A stretch of DNA of 64,000 nucleotides from CAVSJJ01 sp963728395 (lineage in GTDB: Bacteria > Actinomycetota > Actinomycetes > Actinomycetales > Dermatophilaceae): positions 496,001 through 560,000 of the forward strand of contig CAVSJJ010000003.1 of the NCBI GenBank assembly GCA_963728395.1. The letters are read 5' to 3'. Below are positions 8,792 through 17,222 of the stretch, piece after piece. The position numbers and the translations under genes were made by a program. Positions within the stretch are counted from its first letter, which is position 1, and the number at the start of each line of letters is the position of its first letter. The notes beneath the pieces were generated by a model, which saw nothing but the letters and a program-made list of their open reading frames with translations, did no database searches and was not told where the DNA came from.

Positions 8792-9696
8792 CAGCCGCGC
8801 TCGGCGAGCCGGTGCGGGACCGGGATGTCGTCGACGTTGATCCCGACCATCGCCTCGCCGAGGCCACGGGACACCTCGGCGATGACGCCGGGGTCGTCGT
8901 AGAACGTCGTGGCCTTGACGATGGCCGCGGCGCGCTGGGCCGGGTTGCCGGACTTGAAGATGCCCGAGCCGACGAAGACGCCCTCGGCACCGAGCTGCAT
9001 CATCATCGCGGCGTCGGCCGGGGTGGCGATGCCGCCGGCGGTGAAGAGGACGACCGGCAGCTTGCCCAGCTCGGCCACCTCCTTGACCAGCTCGAACGGC
9101 GCCCCGATCTCCTTCGCCGCGAGGTAGAGCTCGTCGTGCGCGAGGCTGCGCAGCCGGTTGATCTCCCCGCGGATCTGCCGCATGTGCGTCGTCGCGTTCG
9201 AGACGTCGCCCGTGCCGGCCTCGCCCTTGGAGCGGATCATCGCCGCGCCCTCGGTGATGCGGCGCAGCGCCTCGCCGAGGTTGGTCGCTCCGCAGACGAA
9301 GGGCACCGTGAAGGCCCACTTGTCGATGTGGTGGCTGTAGTCGGCCGGGGTCAGCACCTCGGACTCGTCGACGTAGTCGACGCCGAGGCTCTGCAGGACC
9401 TGGGCCTCGACGAAATGGCCGATCCGGGCCTTGGCCATGACGGGGATCGAGACGGCGTCGATGATGCCCTGGATCATGTCGGGGTCGGACATCCGCGAGA
9501 CCCCGCCCTGGGCCCGGATGTCGGCGGGGACCCGCTCCAGCGCCATGACGGCGACGGCACCGGCGTCCTCGGCGATCGTGGCCTGCTCCGCCGTGACGAC
9601 GTCCATGATGACGCCGCCCTTGAGCATCTCGGCCATGCCCCGCTTGACCCGGCTCGTGCCGGTCGTCGGGGCACTCTGGTTCTGGGCGTCGGTCAT
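8788..9696 (-). CDS. pdxS: Pyridoxal 5'-phosphate synthase lyase subunit PdxS
   Basis: Condenses ribose 5-phosphate, glyceraldehyde 3-phosphate and ammonia to PLP. 302 residues from ATG 9696 (MTDAQNQSAPTTGTSRVKRG). Family motifs include GGVIMDVVTAEQA, the Schiff-base lysine region VMAKARIGH, VPFVCGATNLGEALRR and FTAGGIATPADAAMMM. It forms a two-gene unit with pdxT. The upstream leader carries an inverted pair of the recurrent GGTATGCC motif. Confidence 0.97.
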   Translation of the reverse strand: MTDAQNQSAPTTGTSRVKRGMAEMLKGGVIMDVVTAEQATIAEDAGAVAVMALERVPADIRAQGGVSRMSDPDMIQGIIDAVSIPVMAKARIGHFVEAQVLQSLGVDYVDESEVLTPADYSHHIDKWAFTVPFVCGATNLGEALRRITEGAAMIRSKGEAGTGDVSNATTHMRQIRGEINRLRSLAHDELYLAAKEIGAPFELVKEVAELGKLPVVLFTAGGIATPADAAMMMQLGAEGVFVGSGIFKSGNPAQRAAAIVKATTFYDDPGVIAEVSRGLGEAMVGINVDDIPVPHRLAERGW

Positions 9697-9720
9697 GGTC
9701 GTCCTTCGAGGATCGGGTGC

Positions 9721-9796
9721 GGTATGCCGCGGGTTCCGGTGCGCGCTCCGCCCCAGGTGGTGGGGTGCGCGCGTCCGGCCCCCGGTACGGCATACC
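9721..9796. repeat. Inverted pair of GGTATGCC/GGCATACC octamers in the pdxS leader
   Basis: GGTATGCCG at 9721-9729 faces CGGCATACC at 9788-9796, so a transcript from either strand could pair the two ends around about 58 bases. It lies between the LemA-like gene and pdxS, in the pdxS 5' leader. The same octamer pair forms the hairpin at 15382-15424. Whether it acts as terminator, operator or protein-binding pair is not known. Confidence 0.5.
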
Positions 9797-9824
9797 AGTG
9801 TAGGTCCGTCACCGGGGTGGTCCG

Positions 9825-10418
9825 TCAGGGTCTCATCGAGGCGGGCAGCTCGTCGTGGAACTCGACCGGCTCGGGCAGCTCGGCGTGCCCGGCGAGCCGG
9901 AAGGCGCGGACGACGACCTTCGTGCGGACCCGGCGCACCTCGCGGACGGCGTCGTTGTGGAAGCGGCGTGCCATCTGGACCCGCAGCGCCGCCGACTCGA
10001 CCCGCCTGAGCCCGGCGGCACCGAGCTCGTCGTCGGCGCGGAGCTGGGCGAGCACCTCGGGGGACAGCGCGAGGTTGAGCGCCTCGGTCAGGTCGGACTC
10101 GATGCTCTCCCGGCCGGCGAAGTGCTGTCCCTCGAGCAGGTCGTCCCCGACGTGCTCGGTCTGCCGCTCGAGGGACTCGGTCGCGGCGTCCGCCAGCAGC
10201 AGCGAGGTCGCCGGGTCGAGGGCGCCGCTGTTGGCGAGCTCGAGGGTCGCCTCGGCCCGGCGGACGAGCTGGGCGTCGAGGGCGGACAGGGCGCCCTCGA
10301 CCTTGGCATGGAGCCGGTCGAGCCGGGCGGCCGAGTACGAGAGGTACCAGGCGATGCCGAGCAGCAGCGCGACGAGGATGGCGACGACCTCGGCGGCGTC
10401 GACGGAGCCGTCGGTCAT
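9825..10418 (-). CDS. LemA-like single-pass membrane protein
   Basis: 197 residues. One membrane helix (about residues 10-28) is followed by a helical cytoplasmic region beginning ARLDRLHAKVEGALSALDAQL. The C-terminal segment MARRFHNDAVREVRRVRTK resembles the LemA-family 'yNdaV' segment, followed by a short hydrophobic/proline end (GHAELPEPVEF). The role is unknown. It overlaps pimA upstream, so it belongs to the pgsA-patA-pimA operon and may relate to the envelope. The LemA assignment rests on pattern only. A Nudix gene occupies this place in M. tuberculosis, so this slot differs. Confidence 0.6.
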   Translation of the reverse strand: MTDGSVDAAEVVAILVALLLGIAWYLSYSAARLDRLHAKVEGALSALDAQLVRRAEATLELANSGALDPATSLLLADAATESLERQTEHVGDDLLEGQHFAGRESIESDLTEALNLALSPEVLAQLRADDELGAAGLRRVESAALRVQMARRFHNDAVREVRRVRTKVVVRAFRLAGHAELPEPVEFHDELPASMRP

Positions 10419-11608
10419 GTCTCACTCCCCCGGGGCCCACCGCGCAGGAGCCGGCCCCACAGTCCGGCGGGGCGTACCAGGTCGGCCGGTACCGCCTCCG
10501 CGCTCTCGATGACGGTCTCGTACACCGCGACGATCCGGTCGGCGACGACCGACCAGTCGAAGATCCGGGCCCGGGCGTCGCCGGACGTCCGCAGCGCCTC
10601 GCGCCGGGCCCGGTCGCCGAGCAGCCGGACGGCCCGGTCGGCCAGGGCGCGGGAGTCCCCGGTGGGATAGAGCTCGCCGGCGGCGCCGTGGTCGAGGACG
10701 TTGGCGAAGGCCGTGAGGTCGCTGGCGAGCACGGGCGCTCCGGCCGCCATCGCCTCGACGAGGACGATCCCGAAGCTCTCGCCACCGATGTGCGGGGCGA
10801 CGTAGAGATCGACCGACGACAGCAGTGCCGCCTTGTCCTCGTCGCTCACCCCGCCGAGGAACTCGGTCGCGGCGAGCACCCGGTCCGGGACGCCCTCGGA
10901 CGCGTCCTTCACGTCGCCGGGGCCCGCGACGAGCAGCCGCGCGCCCGGGAGGTGATCGAGGATGGCCGGCATGGCGCCGAGGAGCACCGACAGCCCCTTG
11001 CGCGGCTCGTCGATCCGGCCGAGGAAGGCCATCGTGGGCCGGTCCGGGACGCCGACCCAGCGCGGATCGGCCGGTGCCTCCGCGAAGCGGCCGACGTCGA
11101 CGCCGTTGGGGATGATGTAGGCATCGCCGCCGAGGTGGCTGCGCACCGTGCGCCGAGCATCCTCGGAGACGGCGATGCGCGCCCGGATCTTCTCGATCGA
11201 CGGCCGCAGCAGCGGGTTGGCGGCGTGCATCGCCCGGGAGCGCAGGTTCGAGGTGTGGAAGGTCGCCACGACGGGCGCCGTCGCCGACCACAGGGCGAGC
11301 AGCGAGATGCTCGGCGTGACCGGCTCGTGGAGATGGACGACGTCGAAGGCGCCGTCCTCGAGCCACCGGCTCACCCGCGCCGAGCTCGTCGGTCCGAAGT
11401 TGAGCCGGGCGACCGAGCCGTTGTAGCGCACGGGGACCGCCCGGCCGCACGACTGGAGGTAGGGCGGCAGCTCGGTGTCGTCGTCGGCGGGCGCGAGGAC
11501 CGCCACGTCGTGACCGGTCCGGATGAGGTACTCGGCCAGGTCGCGGACGTGGAACTGGACCCCGCCGGGGACGTCGAAGGAGTAGGGGCAGACGATGCCG
11601 ATCCTCAC
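10415..11608 (-). CDS. pimA: Phosphatidylinositol alpha-mannosyltransferase PimA
   Basis: Transfers the first mannose from GDP-mannose to phosphatidylinositol at the inner face of the membrane, the entry step to PIM and lipomannan/LAM glycolipids. 397 residues, GT4 GT-B fold. N-terminal MRIGIVCPYSFDVPGGVQFHV with the GGVQ loop, FDVVHLHEP, VATFHTSN, YIIPNGVDVGRF, and the donor-binding GESFGIVLVEAMAAGAPV with the typical EX7E glutamates. It overlaps patA and the LemA-like gene. The pgsA-patA-pimA order equals M. tuberculosis Rv2612c-Rv2610c. Confidence 0.94.
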   Translation of the reverse strand: MRIGIVCPYSFDVPGGVQFHVRDLAEYLIRTGHDVAVLAPADDDTELPPYLQSCGRAVPVRYNGSVARLNFGPTSSARVSRWLEDGAFDVVHLHEPVTPSISLLALWSATAPVVATFHTSNLRSRAMHAANPLLRPSIEKIRARIAVSEDARRTVRSHLGGDAYIIPNGVDVGRFAEAPADPRWVGVPDRPTMAFLGRIDEPRKGLSVLLGAMPAILDHLPGARLLVAGPGDVKDASEGVPDRVLAATEFLGGVSDEDKAALLSSVDLYVAPHIGGESFGIVLVEAMAAGAPVLASDLTAFANVLDHGAAGELYPTGDSRALADRAVRLLGDRARREALRTSGDARARIFDWSVVADRIVAVYETVIESAEAVPADLVRPAGLWGRLLRGGPRGSET

Positions 11609-12543
11609 GGCGCCTCCCCCGCCGGGATCCGGGCCGGGTCGAGGTCGGCGACGAAGACCCGCTGGAGCATGTGCCAGTCCTCGGGGTGGGCCCGGATGAC
11701 GCCGCCGAGGGCGTCGGCGCAGCCCTGGGTCATCGCGGTGACCCGGTCACGGGTGGTGCCGCCCACCGGCGCCCGGACCTCGTCGTGGAAGGTGACGACG
11801 ATGCCCCAGCCACGCCCGAGGTGCTCGTGGCGGATCGTCACGGGGAACAGCGGCCGCCGCTCGGTCAGGGCGATGGCGGCCGGGCCGGCGGCCATCCGGG
11901 CCGGATGGCCGCACAGCTCCACCTCGACCCCCGAGGCGGTGAGGTCCCGGTCGGCCAGGAGCGGGATGAGCACCGGCCGCCTCGCGTCCTCGCGGAGCCG
12001 GGCGAAGACGTTGCCGCCGCCGGTCAGCGGGTAGATCGTCATCCCGAGGCCGGTCCGGAAGCGGAGGAAGGCGGCGAACATCTCCTCCGGTTTCAGCCGC
12101 TCCGCGACCGTGACGACCGGCGCCCAGTGCACGCCGGCCCAGGCCCCGGCGAGATCCCAGTTGCCGAGGTGGCCGAGGAAGCAGACCGCCGAGCCGCCAC
12201 CGGCGATGACCTCGCGAACGGGCCCGTCGCCCTCGAGCCGGACCCGGGCCGCGAGATCCTCCGCGGACAGCTCGGGGAGCCGGAACGCCTCGCAGTAGTA
12301 GCGCAGGTAGGCGCGCATCCCCTCCCGGACGAGGGCGTCGAGGGCGGCCTCGTTGAGGTCGGGTCGGACCATCGCGTAGTTGGACCGCAACCGGGCCGCA
12401 CCGCCGCGGGCGACGACGAGGTCGGCGATCCGGTCGAACAGCGCGTATGCCGCCCGCTCCGGGATCCGCCGGACCGCGCTCCAGCCGAGCCGGAACCCGC
12501 CGACGGTCACGGCGTCGGCCACGGCGCGAGAAAGCGGGCTCAC
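11605..12543 (-). CDS. patA: Phosphatidylinositol mannoside acyltransferase PatA-like
   Basis: LpxL/HtrB-fold acyltransferase that would add a fatty acyl chain to the 2-mannose of PIM1/PIM2. 312 residues. The HX4D-type catalytic motif is visible in LGHLGNWDLAGAW, and a later segment PLFPVTIRHEHLGRGWGI fits the family. It overlaps pgsA upstream and pimA downstream by four bases. Context supports the PIM role rather than lipid A acylation. Confidence 0.9.
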   Translation of the reverse strand: MSPLSRAVADAVTVGGFRLGWSAVRRIPERAAYALFDRIADLVVARGGAARLRSNYAMVRPDLNEAALDALVREGMRAYLRYYCEAFRLPELSAEDLAARVRLEGDGPVREVIAGGGSAVCFLGHLGNWDLAGAWAGVHWAPVVTVAERLKPEEMFAAFLRFRTGLGMTIYPLTGGGNVFARLREDARRPVLIPLLADRDLTASGVEVELCGHPARMAAGPAAIALTERRPLFPVTIRHEHLGRGWGIVVTFHDEVRAPVGGTTRDRVTAMTQGCADALGGVIRAHPEDWHMLQRVFVADLDPARIPAGEAP

Positions 12544-13151
12544 GCCGCCTCGAGCGCCTGGCGGCGCACGGTGAGCATCCGTTGGACGATGGTGACGAGG
12601 CTGGCGAGGGCGAGGAGGGCGAGCACGACGGTGAGGACGACCTCCGGCAGGCCGAGGCCGACGAACCCGGTTGTCACGAGGACCGCGACGAGCCGGTCCG
12701 CCCGCTCGGCGATCCCGACGTCGGCCGTCATCCCGAGCCCCTCGGCGCGGGCCTTGGCGTAGGACACGACGCTGCCGAGGATGAGGCAGGTGAGCGCGAG
12801 CGCGGCCATCGACGGCTGGGCGCCCTCACCGGCATACCAGAGCACGAGCCCGCCGAAGATCGCGGCGTCGCCGACCCGGTCGAGCGTGGAGTCCAGATAG
12901 GCACCCCAGCGGCTCGATCGATCCAGCATCCGGGCCATGACGCCGTCGACGGTGTCGGAGAAGACGAACGCGGTGATCACGAGGGTGCCGACGAGGAACT
13001 CGTGCCGGGGGTAGAAGCCGAGTGCGCCGACACAGACCCCGAGGGTGCCGACGATGGTGACGACGTCGGGACTGATCCCCAGCCGGACCAGGGCCCTGGC
13101 CACCGGCGTGAACACCGTCGTGAAGAACGCGCGCGCGTATTTGTTGAGCAT
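12540..13151 (-). CDS. pgsA: CDP-alcohol phosphatidyltransferase, phosphatidylinositol phosphate synthase type
   Basis: Integral membrane enzyme that joins CDP-diacylglycerol to an inositol phosphate, supplying the lipid used by PimA. 203 residues. The signature D1xxD2G1xxAR...G2xxxD3xxxD4 is complete between DTVDGVMARML and GAYLDSTLDRVGD (residues about 66-92), flanked by several hydrophobic helices. It is first in the pgsA-patA-pimA-LemA run. The 105 bp to the divergent fusA2-type gene must hold both promoters. Confidence 0.9.
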   Translation of the reverse strand: MLNKYARAFFTTVFTPVARALVRLGISPDVVTIVGTLGVCVGALGFYPRHEFLVGTLVITAFVFSDTVDGVMARMLDRSSRWGAYLDSTLDRVGDAAIFGGLVLWYAGEGAQPSMAALALTCLILGSVVSYAKARAEGLGMTADVGIAERADRLVAVLVTTGFVGLGLPEVVLTVVLALLALASLVTIVQRMLTVRRQALEAA

Positions 13152-13256
13152 GGCCCGGCCAGCCTAGTGGCCGCCTCGCGTGGCATGGACCACTCCGCCG
13201 CTGACGCGCCGCGCGACCGGTTGTGCGACGGCCCCGCTTGGGGGAATGGTTAGGGC

Positions 13257-15368
13257 ATGACCGGCTCATCCCCCACCCAGGCCCCCGAAGTCAGCGCCGT
13301 CGAAACGCTCCGCAACGTCGTCCTCGTCGGACCGAGCGGAGCAGGCAAGTCCCGGCTGTTCGACCACGTCGTCGCGACCCTCACCGGAGCCGGCGGAGCC
13401 GGTCGGGCGCCGGGAGAGCGCAGCCCGGGCCTGCGGGCGGCCACCCTCGCCAACGGGGAGACGGTGCTCACCCTCCTTGATGCGCCGGGCAACCCCGACT
13501 TCGTGGGCGAGGTCAGGGCCGGGTTGAGGGCCGCCGATGCGGCCCTCTTCGTCGTCTCGGCCGCGGACGGCGTCGATGCCGCCACCCGCTCGCTGTGGCA
13601 CGAGTGCGCCCTCGTCGGCATGCCGCGAGCCGTCGTCATCACCCAGCTCGACGCGCGGGACGCCGACTTCACGGCCACCCTCGAGGACTGCCAGGCGCAC
13701 TTCGGCTCCGGTGTCCAGCCGCTCGGGGTGCCGATCGCCGGCGCCGAGGGCGCCGTGACGTCGATCGCCGACCTCCTCCTCGGCGAGATCCACGACTACG
13801 CGGACGGCGGCGAGAAGAGCGTCCGGTCGACGGGCGATGAGCACGCCGACGTCTTCGAGACCTACCGCGGGGCCCTCATCGAGGGGATCATCGAGGAGTC
13901 CGAGGACTCCACCCTCATGGAGCGCTACCTCGAGGGCGAGGAGCTCGACTACCCGACGCTCGAGGCCGACCTGCTCACCGCGGTCGCGCACGGCACCTTC
14001 TACCCCGTCATCCCGGTCTCGGCCGAGAACGGCGCGGGGGTGAGCGTCCTGCTCCACCTGGTCTCGGCCGCCTTCCCCCACCCCGGCCTGCACCCCCTGC
14101 CGTCGGTCATGCCCGTCTCGGGCGGCGACGTCGTCGAGATCAGCGCCGACCCGGACGGCCCGCTCGTCGCCGAGGTGGTCCACACCCGAAGCGACGCCTA
14201 CGTCGGACACCTCTCGCTCGTCCGGGTCTTCTCCGGGACGCTGCGGGCCGACCGCCCCGTCCACGTGTCGGGGCACCTCGACCGGCTCGGGGTCCCGACC
14301 GGCGAGGGACACGCGGCGCACGACGAGGACGTGCGGCCGGGCTCGATCGCGGCGCCCTTGGACGAGGAGCTGCTGACCAAGTCCGAGGCGGTCGCCGGCG
14401 AGGTCGTCGTCGTGACGAAGCTGGCGACCGCCCAGACCTCGGACTCCCTGTCCAACCCGGACCAGCCACTGCTCGTCGAGCCGTGGGCCCTTCCCGACGC
14501 GCTCCTGCCGGCCGCGGTCGCGGCGAAGACCCGGGCCGACGAGGACAAGATGCCCGGGGCCTTCCGCGAGCTCGCGGCCGAGGACCCGTCGCTGCGGATC
14601 GAGCACAACGGCGAGACCTCACAGACCGTCCTGTGGACGACGGGACCGGCCCATCTCGAGCTCATCCTCGGCCGACTCAAGCAGCGGTTCAACGTCGATG
14701 TCGAGCAGGTGCCCGTCAAGGTCGCGATGAAGGAGACCCCGGTCGGGCGGGCCGATGCGCAGGGCCGGCATGTCAAGCAGTCCGGCGGCCACGGTCAGTA
14801 CGCCGTCGTCCACATGACGATGGAGCCGCTGCCGCGTGGCTCCGGCGTCGAGTTCGCCGAGACCGTCGTCGGCGGCGCGGTGCCGCGCCAGTTCATCCAG
14901 AGCGTCGAGAAGGGCGTGCACTCCCAGCTCGAGAAGGGCCTGCTGGCCGGATGGCCCGTCGTCGACGTCAAGGTCACCCTCACCGACGGCAAGGCCCACT
15001 CCGTCGACAGCAGCGACGTCGCGTTCCAGACCGCCGCCGGGCTCGCCCTGCGCGAGATGGCCTCCCCGAAGACGGTGGCGCTGCTCGAGCCGATCGACAC
15101 CGTCCACGTCACCGTCGACGACGAGTACCTCGGCGCCATCATGACCGACATCGGGACCCGGCGCGGGCAGATCATCGGGTCCGAGCCGGCCGAGGAGGAG
15201 GAGGGACGCAGCGTCCTCGCGGCGGCCGTCCCCTCGCTCGAGCTGCTCGACTACGCCATCACGCTGCGCTCGCTCGCCCACGGCACCGGCACCTTCCGCC
15301 GCGAGCTGCGTGGCTACGAGCGGCTGCCGGACCGCCTTCTCGCGGACCACCTCGACGACCGGTCCTGA
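13257..15368 (+). CDS. fusA2: EF-G-like translational GTPase (EF-G2/FusA2 type)
   Basis: 703 residues with the full EF-G domain order: G domain, domain II, domain III, the domain IV/V segment GGHGQYAVVHMTMEPL and a C-terminal ending in EGRSVLAAAVPSLELL. The GTP site departs from canonical EF-G. The P-loop is GPSGAGKS rather than GHVDHGKT, G3 is DAPG, and G4 reads TQLD instead of NKxD. This is the pattern of the actinobacterial EF-G paralogue (Rv0120c in M. tuberculosis), whose role is not settled and which is not the main translocase. It stands alone on the plus strand inside an otherwise minus-strand core block and is closed by a strong hairpin at 15382-15424. Confidence 0.88.
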   Translation: MTGSSPTQAPEVSAVETLRNVVLVGPSGAGKSRLFDHVVATLTGAGGAGRAPGERSPGLRAATLANGETVLTLLDAPGNPDFVGEVRAGLRAADAALFVVSAADGVDAATRSLWHECALVGMPRAVVITQLDARDADFTATLEDCQAHFGSGVQPLGVPIAGAEGAVTSIADLLLGEIHDYADGGEKSVRSTGDEHADVFETYRGALIEGIIEESEDSTLMERYLEGEELDYPTLEADLLTAVAHGTFYPVIPVSAENGAGVSVLLHLVSAAFPHPGLHPLPSVMPVSGGDVVEISADPDGPLVAEVVHTRSDAYVGHLSLVRVFSGTLRADRPVHVSGHLDRLGVPTGEGHAAHDEDVRPGSIAAPLDEELLTKSEAVAGEVVVVTKLATAQTSDSLSNPDQPLLVEPWALPDALLPAAVAAKTRADEDKMPGAFRELAAEDPSLRIEHNGETSQTVLWTTGPAHLELILGRLKQRFNVDVEQVPVKVAMKETPVGRADAQGRHVKQSGGHGQYAVVHMTMEPLPRGSGVEFAETVVGGAVPRQFIQSVEKGVHSQLEKGLLAGWPVVDVKVTLTDGKAHSVDSSDVAFQTAAGLALREMASPKTVALLEPIDTVHVTVDDEYLGAIMTDIGTRRGQIIGSEPAEEEEGRSVLAAAVPSLELLDYAITLRSLAHGTGTFRRELRGYERLPDRLLADHLDDRS

Positions 15369-15381
15369 GGCATCCGCGAAC

Positions 15382-15424
15382 CGCGAGCGGGCGGCATACC
15401 GGGTCGGTATGCCGCCCGCTCGCG
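15382..15424. terminator. Bidirectional hairpin with paired GGCATACC octamers
   Basis: Perfect 19-bp inverted repeat: arms 15382-15400 and 15406-15424 around the 5-base loop GGGTC, just after the fusA2-type stop and before the convergent HIT gene stop. No T-run follows, so as a terminator it would be of the U-poor kind usual in very GC-rich actinobacteria. The inner eight bases of each arm are the recurrent octamer GGCATACC/GGTATGCC. Confidence 0.85.
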
Positions 15425-15443
15425 TGCGGTGCCGGGTCCCGGC

Positions 15444-16031
15444 TCAGCCGGGCCAGGACTCGATGAGCTGACGGCGCACGTCCTCGATGAGCATCGGCAG
15501 GGCCTTGGTCTGGCCGATGACGGGAAGGAAGTTCGAGTCGCCACCCCAGCGCGGGACCACGTGCTGGTGCAGATGCGCCTGGACGCCCGCGCCCGCGACG
15601 GCCCCCTGGTTCATCCCGATGTTGTAGCCCATCGGGGCGGACGAGGCGGTGAGCGCGGCGATGGCGGCCTTGGTCAGGGCGGTGAAGTCGGCGGTCTCCT
15701 CGTCGGTCATGTCGACATAGCCCGAGACGTGCCGGTAGGGGCAGACGAGGACGTGGCCGGGGTTGTAGGGGTAGAGGTTCATGACGACGTAGCACAGGTC
15801 GCCGCGGTGGACGATGAGGCCCTCGGCGTCCTCCCGGGTCGGGGCGGCGCAGAACGGGCAGCCGTCGCCGGGGTCGTCCGAGGGCCGTTCGCCCTTGATG
15901 TAGACGAGCCGGTGCGGGGTCCACAGCCGCTCGAAGCCGTCGTGCCCGCCGGCGAAGGCGGCCGCGTCCTCGACCGAGGGCTCGGGGCCGACGGGGGTGT
16001 CCGGGAGGTCCGCGGGTGGCTGGTCCGGCAT
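15444..16031 (-). CDS. HIT-family hydrolase/phosphorylase, probable diadenosine tetraphosphate phosphorylase
   Basis: 195 residues. The histidine triad HLHQHVVP is near residues 167-174, and an N-terminal CPFC pair with a later conserved His could bind zinc. The M. tuberculosis homologue in the same position (Rv2613c, next to pgsA) is an Ap4A phosphorylase, so degrading Ap4A-type alarmones is the most likely role. It converges on the fusA2-type gene across the 15.4-kb hairpin and is divergent from the AraC gene. Confidence 0.85.
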   Translation of the reverse strand: MPDQPPADLPDTPVGPEPSVEDAAAFAGGHDGFERLWTPHRLVYIKGERPSDDPGDGCPFCAAPTREDAEGLIVHRGDLCYVVMNLYPYNPGHVLVCPYRHVSGYVDMTDEETADFTALTKAAIAALTASSAPMGYNIGMNQGAVAGAGVQAHLHQHVVPRWGGDSNFLPVIGQTKALPMLIEDVRRQLIESWPG

Positions 16032-16090
16032 ACGGCCAGCCTAGGGGCAGCAGGCGAGCCGGCGGCGGGGGGGCGTGCCACACTGACGGC

Positions 16091-16516
16091 GTGTCGCCGC
16101 TCCCGCCCAGCCGCTACCTCGTGCGGGCCAAGGACCACGTCGACGCCCACTACGCCGAGCCGCTCACCGTGGTCGACCTCGCCGCCGTCGCCCACCTCTC
16201 CCCCGCGCACTTCAGCCGACAGTTCCGCCGGACCTTCGGCGAGTCCCCGCACCAGTACCTCCTCACCCGCCGCCTCGAGCGGGCGGCCGCGCTGCTGCGG
16301 GGGACGGAGTACCCGGTCGCCCGGATCTGCCACAGCGTCGGGCTGAGCAGCGTGGGCTCGTTCACGACCAGCTTCCAGCGCAGCTACGGCGTCACCCCGC
16401 TCGCCTACCGGGCGGCCCGTCCTCCCGCAGCGGAGCTGGCCCGGGTGCCGGCCTGCATCGTTCGGGCCTACGCGCGGCAGGTGCGCACGTTTGGAGAAGA
16501 CGCCGCCGCGTCGTGA
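16091..16516 (+). CDS. AraC-family DNA-binding regulator, DNA-binding domain only
   Basis: 141 residues from GTG 16091 (VSPLPPSRYLVRAKDHVDAHY). Two helix-turn-helix units are visible, VVDLAAVAHLSPAHFSRQFR and VARICHSVGLSSVGSFTTSF, with the closing YGVTPLAYRAA typical of AraC proteins. There is no N-terminal effector domain, so it may act constitutively or be regulated by level. The frame is open 25 codons further upstream, but that stretch overlaps the HIT start. The following VOC gene is the obvious target or partner, because AraC-VOC pairs are common in actinobacteria. Confidence 0.88.
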   Translation: MSPLPPSRYLVRAKDHVDAHYAEPLTVVDLAAVAHLSPAHFSRQFRRTFGESPHQYLLTRRLERAAALLRGTEYPVARICHSVGLSSVGSFTTSFQRSYGVTPLAYRAARPPAAELARVPACIVRAYARQVRTFGEDAAAS

Positions 16517-16575
16517 CGAGTGGACTGGTCGCACGACATCGGTCCCCCGGGACCGCCCCGACCCAAGGAGCGATC

Positions 16576-17007
16576 ATGATCCGCATCGCCACGACCCAGC
16601 TGTGGGTGTTCGACCAGGACGAGGCCCTCGCCTTCTACACCGACAAGGTCGGGATGGAGGTGAAGATGGACGTCACCGTCCCGGAGATGGGCAACTTCCG
16701 GTGGCTCACGGTGGGCCCGCCCGGGCAGGACGACGTCGCCATCGTCCTCATGGCCATCCCGGGAGCGCCGGTCTTCGACGAGGACACCGCCGCGGCGGTC
16801 CGCGACCTCACGGCCAAGGGCGCCACCACCGCGGTGTTCCTGACGACCGAGGACATGGCCTCGACCTATGCCGAGATGACGGGGCGCGGCGTCGAGTTCA
16901 TCGGGGAGCCGGAGCAGCAGATGTACGGCATCGACGTGGGCTTCCGCGACCCGTCGGGGAACCACCTTCGCCTCAGCCAGCTCAACGGGGACTTCGGCCG
17001 GTCCTGA
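16576..17007 (+). CDS. VOC (glyoxalase/dioxygenase fold) family protein
   Basis: 143 residues from ATG 16576 (MIRIATTQLWVFDQDEALAFY), with ribosome site AAGGAG at 16565-16570. Paired beta-alpha-beta-beta-beta halves are recognisable: LWVFDQDEALAFYTDKVG at the start, and AEMTGRGVEFIGEP with VGFRDPSGNHLRLSQ at the end. A Glu/His metal site is plausible but cannot be fixed from sequence. Substrate unknown. Probably co-transcribed with the AraC gene 59 bp upstream. Confidence 0.85.
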   Translation: MIRIATTQLWVFDQDEALAFYTDKVGMEVKMDVTVPEMGNFRWLTVGPPGQDDVAIVLMAIPGAPVFDEDTAAAVRDLTAKGATTAVFLTTEDMASTYAEMTGRGVEFIGEPEQQMYGIDVGFRDPSGNHLRLSQLNGDFGRS

Positions 17008-17046
17008 TCGGACGCCACCGGCCCCTCGGCCCGCCCGGTGCTCGCG

Positions 17047-17137
17047 CACCCGACCGGAAGCCCGGGCGATCCCGCGAGCACCCGACCGGAAGCCCGGGCG
17101 ATCCCGCGAGCACCCGACCGGAAGCCCGGGCGATCCC
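17047..17137. repeat. Three tandem 32-bp direct repeats
   Basis: Units at 17047-17078 and 17079-17110 are identical, and a third runs from 17111 until it diverges after about 27 bases. The unit begins CACCCGACCGGAAGCCCGGG. They lie downstream of the VOC stop and before a strong hairpin. No spacers, so not CRISPR. Slippage or a small duplicated protein-binding element are the simplest explanations. Confidence 0.8.
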
Positions 17138-17189
17138 CCGGGTACTCGGGCTGCCTGCCGGCCATCCGTACGGGGTACCGACAATAGGT

Positions 17190-17222
17190 GAGGCCCGGGA
17201 AAGTATGAGTTTCCCGGGCCTC
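17190..17222. terminator. Strong hairpin terminator downstream of the AraC-VOC pair
   Basis: Perfect 13-bp stem, arms 17190-17202 (starts GAGGCCCGGGAA) and 17210-17222, loop of 7 bases. It is the best candidate for the end of the AraC-VOC transcript and may also stop thrS transcripts coming from the other side. Confidence 0.8.

Noticed and set aside
17047..17137. CRISPR array
   Set aside because: The 32-bp units are directly adjacent with no spacers and there are no cas genes in the window.
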